Shown piece after piece: positions 33,477 to 39,518 of a DNA stretch of 39,518 bases; within the stretch, counting starts at the first letter, position 1; every line of letters begins with the position of its first letter. The notes beneath the pieces are model-generated. The model worked only from the letters and a program-made list of their open reading frames with translations, was not told the DNA's origin and did not search any database. Source of the DNA: an uncultured Sphingomonas sp. GTDB lineage: Bacteria; Pseudomonadota; Alphaproteobacteria; Sphingomonadales; Sphingomonadaceae. A program made the position numbers and the translations under genes. The DNA is taken from positions 1-39,518 of the forward strand of contig NZ_CAJYVU010000008.1 in NCBI RefSeq assembly GCF_913778135.1, in the 5' to 3' direction.

Positions 33477-35116
33477 CGATGCGTTGTCCCTCGCTGTTCC
33501 GAGATGCGCGCGGCGGGGTGGGCGTCTTCGTCGCCTGTGCGATGCCGCTGCTGATCGGCTTCGCGGCATTCGCGGTCGATCTGGGCACCGCACAACTCGA
33601 CGCGCGCCGGTTGCAGGGCATCGCCGACAGCGCCGCGCTGGCCGCTGCCAGTGCTCCCCACGATGCCGACGCTGTGGCGCGAGATCTGGTCGCGGCGAGT
33701 TGGGGCACGGCGACCGTTGCGCGCGTTACCACCGGCCGTTACCGCGCCGACGCGGCGGTGCCGGTGGCGCAACGCTTCACCGCCGCGGCGGACGGTGATG
33801 CGGTGCGGGTTCAGCTCAGCGCGCGCTCGCCGACCTTCTTCGCGCGCATCTTCGGCTATGATTCGCTGCCGATCACGCGGGTGGCGACCGCGCAGCGGCG
33901 CGCGATCGCGAGCTTCTCGGTCGGCTCGCGTCTCGCAGCGATCGACGGCGGGGTCGTCAATGCGCTGCTTTCCGCGCTGACCGGACGAACGGTGTCGCTC
34001 GGTGTGCTCGATCACCGCGCGCTCGTGGAGGCGAGGGTAGACATCTTTCAGCTGCTCGACCGCCTGCGGTTGCGCGCCAACCTGTCGGTCAACGATTACG
34101 GCGACCTGCTCGCCGCCGACGTGCGGGTGACGGACCTGTTCGGTGCGCTGGGCGACACGCTGAAAGCGACGGGTCAGGAGGCGGCCGCGGATGCGGTCGG
34201 GCGTATCGGAGCGGCACTCGGCGGGCAGACGATCAGGCTCGGCGCGCTGATCGATGCCGGGCCGCTCGCCACACAGGCGGTCGGCAGCAGCGGCGTGGCG
34301 CGCGTGCCGGTGCTGCCGTTCATGACCGCGCTGCTGGAGACGGGCGGCGCCCGGCGGCTGGCGCTTGACCTGGGAGCAGGTGTTCCCGGTGTCGCGTCCG
34401 CAAAGGTGAGCATCGCGATCGGCGAGCGTGCGCAATCCTCGCCGTGGCTGGCAATTACCGATACCGGCGACACCGTGATCCGGACCGCACAGGCCCGCAT
34501 CTATGCGCGCCTTCGTGTCGCACCAACGCTGCTGCCCGGCCTGTCGAGCCTCGCCTCGATCGACCTGCCTCTGTTCGTCGAGGCGGCAGGTGCAGAAGCA
34601 CGATTGAAGAAGATCGACTGCGCCGCGACAACGCGTGCCGTGACGCTGGAGGGAAGGGTCGATCCGGTGCAGGCGGCAATCGGCACAATTGACGAGGCGA
34701 AACTCGCCGATTTCTCTAAGCCGATCACGCCGGCGACCGCGCGCATCGTCGACACACTGCTGGTCGACGTGACCGGTAGCAGCCGTGTCTCGCTGGGCGC
34801 AGCGGAGCCGTGGCAGGCGCGTCGCTTCACGCAAGAGATGATCGACGCGGGTTCGGTCGAGACGATCCGGTCGAGCACGCCGCTGCAGGGAATCGCGACC
34901 TCGCTGATCGCTCAGGCATCGCTCAAGGTGACGCTGCTCGGGCTGCCGCTGCCGATCGACCCGCTGCTGCGCGCGGTCGGCGGCCTCCTGTCCGCAATCG
35001 CCGCGCCGCTCGACACATTGTTGATGGCGGTGACGGGAACACTGGGTCTCGGCCTTGGGGAAGGCGATTTACAGGTGAGCGGCCTGCGATGCGGCAATGC
35101 GGTGCTGGTCGGCTGA
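33473..35116 (+). CDS. TadG-like pilus-assembly protein
   Basis: The 547-residue protein begins with a TadG-like segment (RDARGGVGVFVACAMPLLIGFAAFAVDLGTAQLDARRLQGIADSAALAAA), matching the TadE/G N-terminal domain. A long extracytoplasmic region follows with no recognised motif. It has internal AAADAVGRIGA-type helices, a few cysteines (near residues 380 and 541), and hydrophobic C-terminal stretches (LLGLPLPIDPLLRAVGGLLSAIAAPLDTLLMAV). It starts at GTG overlapping the TadE stop. ATG at 33479 is an alternative. Likely membrane-anchored, linked to Flp-type pili. Confidence 0.8.
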   Translation: MTMRCPSLFRDARGGVGVFVACAMPLLIGFAAFAVDLGTAQLDARRLQGIADSAALAAASAPHDADAVARDLVAASWGTATVARVTTGRYRADAAVPVAQRFTAAADGDAVRVQLSARSPTFFARIFGYDSLPITRVATAQRRAIASFSVGSRLAAIDGGVVNALLSALTGRTVSLGVLDHRALVEARVDIFQLLDRLRLRANLSVNDYGDLLAADVRVTDLFGALGDTLKATGQEAAADAVGRIGAALGGQTIRLGALIDAGPLATQAVGSSGVARVPVLPFMTALLETGGARRLALDLGAGVPGVASAKVSIAIGERAQSSPWLAITDTGDTVIRTAQARIYARLRVAPTLLPGLSSLASIDLPLFVEAAGAEARLKKIDCAATTRAVTLEGRVDPVQAAIGTIDEAKLADFSKPITPATARIVDTLLVDVTGSSRVSLGAAEPWQARRFTQEMIDAGSVETIRSSTPLQGIATSLIAQASLKVTLLGLPLPIDPLLRAVGGLLSAIAAPLDTLLMAVTGTLGLGLGEGDLQVSGLRCGNAVLVG

Positions 35117-35124
35117 GCCGGTAT

Positions 35125-35148
35125 GGGCCGGCGCGCGAACGCCGGCCC
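35125..35148. terminator. Bidirectional hairpin terminator between convergent tadG and OMP genes
   Basis: GGGCCGGCG (35125-35133) pairs perfectly with CGCCGGCCC (35140-35148) around a 6-base loop CGCGAA, between two convergent stops. Confidence 0.6.
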
Positions 35149-35160
35149 GGTCACGTCAGG

Positions 35161-36033
35161 TCAGAAGCGGAACGCCGCCGTGGCGCGCATCGAATGCCAG
35201 CGGAACTTGCTGTCGCTGCGGGCGAAGTCGGTACCGCCGGTATTGGGCGCGAGGATGAACGGGTTGCTCGTGGGCGTAGTACCGGTCGATCCGGCGCGAA
35301 CGCGATACGCGTCGTCCTGATATTGGTGGTACATATATTCGAGCCCGATCGAGAAGTTGTTCCCGATGCGCTGCTCGACACCGCCGCCGCCTTGGATGCC
35401 GAACTGGTTGCGCTTGCCGCGCTCGGAGAAAGCGTTGGCGGTGTTGGTGGTGGTGAACTCACGATCGATCCGCGCGTAGCCTGGGCCAAAGGTGCCATAG
35501 AACAGCGTCGAATCGTTCGGCGTGTAGCCGGCGCGCGCGCGAATGCCCGCCTCCCACTGCAGGTCACGCGTCATGACGTAGTTGGCCGGCGTGGTCGAGA
35601 ACGCCGACACGCTGTCGCTGATCTCGCTCTTGCCAAATTCACCAACGACGCCGACGACGAAGCGGCCCATCTGCTGGTCGAGGCCAATACGCCCGTAATA
35701 GGCCCAGCCGTCCTTGTCGTTGCGACAACCCGCGCCCGCCGGCAGCGTCGGTGCGGCGGTCGAGGTACGACCCGGCGCATTGGCACTGACCGCGCGGCCG
35801 TTGCAGAAGCCGGGCGAGAAGGCGTTGGCGCCCGCGGCAGTCGTCACCGTATCGCCGAAGCGGCCATCGAGGTTGCGATCGAACAGGATCGACGAACCGC
35901 GATCGTTGCCCTGAACGTCATAGCCGCCGGCCGCGCCGACGTAGATGCCGCTGAAGCCGGTGGTCACTTCCTGCGCGACAGCGGGCGTGGCGGCGAGCAG
36001 CGCGGCCGCGCCGGCGAGTAGCTTGATCTTCAT
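35161..36033 (-). CDS. Outer-membrane beta-barrel protein (porin-like)
   Basis: The 290-residue protein has a signal peptide (MKIKLLAGAAALLAATPAVAQ). A beta-barrel follows with alternating strands: SGIYVGAAGGYDVQG, GWAYYGRIGLDQQM, EAGIRARAGYTPND, NFSIGLEYMYHQYQ. It ends with Phe (AAFRF), the usual signal for outer-membrane assembly. Two cysteines (FCNG and GCRND) could form a loop disulfide. GGGAGG lies 5-6 bases before the ATG. The family is the general opacity/OmpW-like group; substrate or role unknown. It converges with the tadG gene over a hairpin and is divergent from parE. Confidence 0.8.
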   Translation of the reverse strand: MKIKLLAGAAALLAATPAVAQEVTTGFSGIYVGAAGGYDVQGNDRGSSILFDRNLDGRFGDTVTTAAGANAFSPGFCNGRAVSANAPGRTSTAAPTLPAGAGCRNDKDGWAYYGRIGLDQQMGRFVVGVVGEFGKSEISDSVSAFSTTPANYVMTRDLQWEAGIRARAGYTPNDSTLFYGTFGPGYARIDREFTTTNTANAFSERGKRNQFGIQGGGGVEQRIGNNFSIGLEYMYHQYQDDAYRVRAGSTGTTPTSNPFILAPNTGGTDFARSDSKFRWHSMRATAAFRF

Positions 36034-36150
36034 TATAACCTCCCGTGAACTCGGGCGCCGAACGGACCGATGTGGCAATATGTTGCGTGACGTTTGGTTG
36101 CTGGCTTGTGCCCCTTCTGTTCGCGTCGGCGCTGGGGTATAGCGGCTCGC

Positions 36151-38145
36151 ATGGCCGACGATCTCTTTGCCTCTTCGACCGCTAGTGTCGGCAGTTACGA
36201 TGCGTCATCGATCGAAGTGCTGGAAGGGCTTGAGCCGGTACGCCGCCGGCCCGGCATGTACGTCGGCGGCACCGATGAGCGTGCGCTGCATCATCTCGCC
36301 GCCGAGGTGCTCGACAATGCGATGGACGAGGCCGTCGCGGGGCACGCCACGCGAATCGAGGTGACGCTGGAGCCGGGCAACCGGTTGACTATCACCGATA
36401 ACGGTCGCGGCATCCCGGTCGATCCGCACCCGAAGTTCCCCGACAAATCGGCGCTGGAGGTGATCCTCTCGACGCTCCACTCGGGCGGCAAGTTCGCCGG
36501 CAAGGCCTACGCGACCAGCGGCGGTCTGCACGGCGTCGGTGTGTCGGTGGTCAACGCGCTGTCGGCGGAAACGGTGGTCGAGGTCGCGCGCGAGCGGCAG
36601 CTGTATCGTCAGCGGTTCAGCCGTGGGCAGACGATCGGCGCGCTGGAGCATGTCGGCGCGGCGCCCAACCGGCGTGGTACCAGCGTCTCGTTTGTGCCCG
36701 ATCACGAGATTTTCGGACCCGAGCTGAACTTCAAGCCGGCGCGGCTCTACAAGCTGGCGCGGTCGAAGGCGTATCTGTTCGCTGGCGTCGAGATCCGCTG
36801 GAAGTGTGCCGCGTCGCTTATCTCTGACGATACGCCGGCAGAGGCGGTGTTCCAATTTCCGGGTGGCCTCGCCGATCACCTGCGCGAACAGCTGGGCGGG
36901 CGCGAGTGCGCCACCGCCGACGCGTTCGCGGGCACGCAGGACTTCGCCGATGCGCCCGACGGCACCAAGATGGGCAAGGTCGAGTGGGCGGTCGCCTGGC
37001 CATTGTGGAGCGAGGGCAGCTACAGCTGGTATTGCAACACGATCCCGACCCCCGATGGCGGCACGCACGAGCAGGGATTGCGCCAGGCGCTGGTCCGCGG
37101 GCTGCGCGCCTTCGGCGAGCTGGTCAACAACAAGCGCGCGAAGGAGCTGACCGCCGACGACGTGATGGTCGGCAGCGAGCTGATGCTGTCGGTGTTCATC
37201 CGCGATCCGCAGTTCCAGAGCCAAACCAAGGATCGGCTGACCTCACCCGAGGCCGCAGGGCTGGTCGAGAAAGCGGTGCGCGACCATTTCGACCATTGGC
37301 TCGGCCACAACATGGAGCGCGGGCGCGCGCTTCTGGCTTACGTGCTTGAGCGGATGGACGAGCGGCTTCGGCGCAAGCAGGAGCGCGAGGTCAAGCGCAA
37401 GACCGCGACCAGCGCGCGGAAACTGCGCCTGCCGGGCAAGCTGACCGACTGCTCGGCCGATGCGCCCGCGGGCACCGAACTCTTCATCGTCGAAGGCGAT
37501 TCGGCCGGCGGCAGCGCGAAGCAGGCGCGCGACCGCAAGACGCAGGCAATTCTGCCGATCCGCGGCAAGATCCTGAACGTCGCCAGCGCCACCAGTGCCA
37601 AGATCCTCGCCAATCAGGAAATCGCAGACCTCGGCCTCGCGCTCGGCTGCGGGACGCGAAAGGACTGCGTGGCGGACAACCTGCGGTATGAAAAGGTCAT
37701 CATCATGACCGACGCCGATGTCGATGGCGCGCATATCGCAACGTTGCTGATGACGTTCTTCTTTCAGGAGATGCCCGACATCGTGCGGCGCGGGCACCTC
37801 TACCTCGCGCAACCGCCGCTCTACCGACTGACGCACGGCGCGAAGAGCCTGTACGCGCGCGACGACGCGCACCGCGCCGAGCTGGAGCGAACCGCGTTTC
37901 GCGGCAAGAAGGTCGAGGTCGCGCGCTTCAAGGGACTGGGCGAGATGAACCCGGGGCAGCTGCGCGAGACGACGATGGATCCCGCTTCACGCGCGCTGAT
38001 CCGCATCACGCTGCCGCAGGAATATGAGGAACGCGCGGGTGTGAAGGACCTGGTCGACCGGTTGATGGGGACCAATCCCGCGCACCGCTTCGCGTTCATT
38101 CAGGAGAATGCGGCGCGGATGGACGAGGAAGCGATCGACGCCTGA
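36151..38145 (+). CDS. parE: DNA topoisomerase IV subunit B, ParE
   Basis: The 664-residue protein carries the GHKL ATPase motifs (AAEVLDNAMDEAV, DNGRGIP, GGLHGVGVSVVNALS). The transducer domain follows, and the TOPRIM domain has EGDSAGGSAKQARDRKTQAILPIRGKILNV and DADVDGAHI. The C-terminal part contains MNPGQLRETTMD. Together with ParC it unlinks replicated chromosomes and relaxes supercoils. GyrB is the main alternative but has a longer C-terminus and is normally beside recF or dnaN; the length and TOPRIM region fit ParE. It is divergent from the outer-membrane gene by 117 bp. Confidence 0.93.
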   Translation: MADDLFASSTASVGSYDASSIEVLEGLEPVRRRPGMYVGGTDERALHHLAAEVLDNAMDEAVAGHATRIEVTLEPGNRLTITDNGRGIPVDPHPKFPDKSALEVILSTLHSGGKFAGKAYATSGGLHGVGVSVVNALSAETVVEVARERQLYRQRFSRGQTIGALEHVGAAPNRRGTSVSFVPDHEIFGPELNFKPARLYKLARSKAYLFAGVEIRWKCAASLISDDTPAEAVFQFPGGLADHLREQLGGRECATADAFAGTQDFADAPDGTKMGKVEWAVAWPLWSEGSYSWYCNTIPTPDGGTHEQGLRQALVRGLRAFGELVNNKRAKELTADDVMVGSELMLSVFIRDPQFQSQTKDRLTSPEAAGLVEKAVRDHFDHWLGHNMERGRALLAYVLERMDERLRRKQEREVKRKTATSARKLRLPGKLTDCSADAPAGTELFIVEGDSAGGSAKQARDRKTQAILPIRGKILNVASATSAKILANQEIADLGLALGCGTRKDCVADNLRYEKVIIMTDADVDGAHIATLLMTFFFQEMPDIVRRGHLYLAQPPLYRLTHGAKSLYARDDAHRAELERTAFRGKKVEVARFKGLGEMNPGQLRETTMDPASRALIRITLPQEYEERAGVKDLVDRLMGTNPAHRFAFIQENAARMDEEAIDA

Positions 38146-38223
38146 CGTTCGCACGCGGCTGAGTCGAGGCCAGTTGTGCGTCGCAACGCGCCTTTGTACT
38201 AGCCGACCTTCGCGGTGTCGCCG

Positions 38224-38240
38224 CGGCCGTCGATCGGCCG
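38224..38240. terminator. Small palindromic hairpin between parE and mlaA
   Basis: CGGCCG-TCGAT-CGGCCG (38224-38240) is a perfect 6-bp stem with a 5-base loop. It lies 78 bp after the parE stop and 27 bp before the mlaA start. It has no T tract, so a role as terminator or operator cannot be decided. Confidence 0.35.
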
Positions 38241-38267
38241 TGTGGGGCGGATGCTAGGAGCCGACGA

Positions 38268-39446
38268 TTGAGCCTGTTGCTTTGGACCAGCGTATCGGTA
38301 GCCGCGATGACGCCGTCGGCGTTCGAGACTGCGCTGTTCGCCGATCAGCCGCCGGTCGCTGCGAGCGCGGTTGGTGCATCGGCGGCACCGCCCTCCGCGT
38401 CTGAGACCATGAGCCAGGAAGCCGCGCAGGACGCGGCGACTATCCCGGAGCAGGAGATCGTGCCGCCGCTGGTCGTTCGCACGCTGCCGCCGCCGTCCAG
38501 CCAAGGCGCCCCGGTGCCGGGCAGCGACATCGTCGTCACCGGAGAGCGTCGCGGTCTCGCACCCGACCCGCTGCGCTCGGTCAACGAAACCGCGTTCAAG
38601 GCGACGCAGGCGATCGACGATGCGATCACAGGCCCCGCCGCGCGCGCCTACAAGAAAACGCTGCCGCGCGAGGTGCGCAAGGGCATCCACAACTTCCTGT
38701 ACAACTTTCGCGAGCCGGTCGTGTTCGTGAACTTTCTGCTGCAGCACAAGATCGGCAAGGCGGCGGAAACCTTCGCGCGCTTCGCGATCAACACGACCGC
38801 GGGCGTGGCTGGCATCTTCGATGTCGCCAAGAAGAAGCCCTTCAAGCTGCCGCGGCGTAGCAACGGATTTGCTAATACGCTGGGCTTCTACGGCGTGCCG
38901 AACGGCCCGTTCCTGTTCCTGCCGATCACGGGTCCCACGACGCTGCGTGACCTGTTCGGCGGCGCGATCGACCGGCTGATCCTGCCGTTCACCTACGGCA
39001 GTCGCGTGACCAAGCCGGCGTTCGTCATCCCCTTCGCGACGTTGAGCGTGCTCGATCACCGGTCGGAATTCGACGGTACGCTCAAGAAGCTGCACGATAA
39101 CGCCGCCGACCCTTACGCCAACTCGCGCACCTTCTACCTGCAACGCCGCCAAGCCGAGATCGACGCGCTGAAGCGCGGCGAGCCGCTGGTCGGCGGGATG
39201 ACCGAGCCGCCCGAGGACGTCGACGAGCGCGGACGCCCGATCCGCGCCGAGCAGCGCGAGATCACGCCACCGCCGGTCGTGCCGACGATCACGACCCCGC
39301 CGCCTTCTGCCGCGGCTCCGGCAAGCGACACAGGCGCCGCACCTCCGGCTACCGCAGCGGCCAACGACAATGCTGGCAAGTCGACTAATCAAGGTGACAC
39401 CGCCGCTGCACCCGAAGCCGCAACGGATCGCGCGCCAGCGGCATGA
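38268..39446 (+). CDS. mlaA: MlaA-family outer-membrane lipid asymmetry protein, without lipobox
   Basis: The 392-residue protein contains the MlaA (VacJ) core: DPLRSVNETAFKATQAIDDAI, FLYNFREPVVFVNFLLQHKIGKAAETFARFAINTTAGVAGIFDVAKK. FANTLGFYGVPNGPFLFLPITGPTTLRDLFG follows. MlaA removes misplaced phospholipids from the outer leaflet and passes them to the Mla system. There is no cysteine anywhere, so it cannot be a lipoprotein; the weak N-terminal hydrophobic stretch (SLLLWTSVSVAA) must serve as signal or anchor. An Ala/Pro-rich region precedes DIVVTGERR, which resembles the N-terminal motif of TonB-dependent receptors. A long disordered Pro/Ala tail follows the core. Start: TTG at 38268 with AGGAG 7 bases upstream; no earlier in-frame start exists. 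Confidence 0.88.
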   Translation: MSLLLWTSVSVAAMTPSAFETALFADQPPVAASAVGASAAPPSASETMSQEAAQDAATIPEQEIVPPLVVRTLPPPSSQGAPVPGSDIVVTGERRGLAPDPLRSVNETAFKATQAIDDAITGPAARAYKKTLPREVRKGIHNFLYNFREPVVFVNFLLQHKIGKAAETFARFAINTTAGVAGIFDVAKKKPFKLPRRSNGFANTLGFYGVPNGPFLFLPITGPTTLRDLFGGAIDRLILPFTYGSRVTKPAFVIPFATLSVLDHRSEFDGTLKKLHDNAADPYANSRTFYLQRRQAEIDALKRGEPLVGGMTEPPEDVDERGRPIRAEQREITPPPVVPTITTPPPSAAAPASDTGAAPPATAAANDNAGKSTNQGDTAAAPEAATDRAPAA

Positions 39447-39460
39447 GGCGCCGACCCGCG

Positions 39461-39475
39461 GCGGACCCGGTCCGC
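39461..39475. terminator. Hairpin after mlaA, possibly bidirectional
   Basis: GCGGAC-CCG-GTCCGC (39461-39475) is a perfect 6-bp stem directly downstream of mlaA. The position just before a possible minus-strand stop suggests it separates convergent genes. Confidence 0.4.
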
Positions 39476-39518
39476 TAGCGTCGATGGCGCAAGGTCACGC
39501 GGCCTCGCGCCGGGTTCC
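39475..39518 (-). CDS. Possible 3' end of a convergent gene at the window edge
   Basis: A minus-strand frame enters from the right edge and reads NPARGRVTLRHRR before a TAG at 39475-39477. Only 13 codons are visible, so its reality rests mainly on the adjacent hairpin and convergent geometry. No product can be named. Confidence 0.25.
   Translation of the reverse strand, partial: NPARGRVTLRHRR

Overview
The window is chromosomal DNA from a GC-rich alphaproteobacterium, most likely Sphingomonas or a close sphingomonad. The clues are a GcrA-type cell-cycle regulator, candidate EcfG-type stress promoters, a LOV histidine kinase with a single-domain partner, an MlaA without a lipobox, and the general gene set. 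I see no insertion sequence, prophage, CRISPR array, rRNA or tRNA. Coding density is high, and several gene pairs share 1-8 bp overlaps.

Layout. 1-1739: a sugar-type oxidoreductase pair on the minus strand (Gfo/Idh/MocA, cut by the window edge, and a medium-chain dehydrogenase). 1989-7726: a probable light and stress island. It holds a LOV blue-light histidine kinase with a receiver-only response regulator, a CsbD-like protein, a PRC-barrel membrane protein, a YihY-HAD fusion, and four small proteins, two of which are under 60 residues. EcfG-like promoters precede csbD and the fusion gene. 8043-14833: an MscS-type channel, a giant PD40-propeller/amidohydrolase, and TrhO. 14842-18272: two glutathione transferases and an ABC-F protein, all minus strand. 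18361-26937: uvrC, a DUF3857/transglutaminase/TPR protein, a polysaccharide deacetylase coupled to a GNAT-fold transferase, recO and leuB. 26974-28227: a protein mannosyltransferase-family enzyme (minus). 28326-30729: metZ-apaG-lysR, each overlapping the next by 4 bp. 30775-32080: a small charged protein and an orphan ABC-2 permease (minus). 32143-39446: gcrA, a TadE/TadG pair, an outer-membrane beta-barrel protein (minus), parE and mlaA.

How the genes work together. Much of the window is housekeeping (DNA repair by UvrC and RecO, chromosome decatenation by ParE, leucine and methionine synthesis, tRNA modification, outer-membrane lipid asymmetry). The most coherent accessory unit is the 2-7.7 kb island. 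There a photoreceptor kinase and response regulator sit beside genes with general-stress promoters and general-stress-type products, which suggests a light-to-stress signalling module. Strong perfect hairpins separate most convergent gene pairs and probably act as bidirectional terminators.

All function calls come from reading motifs and overall protein layout by eye. No database search was run.
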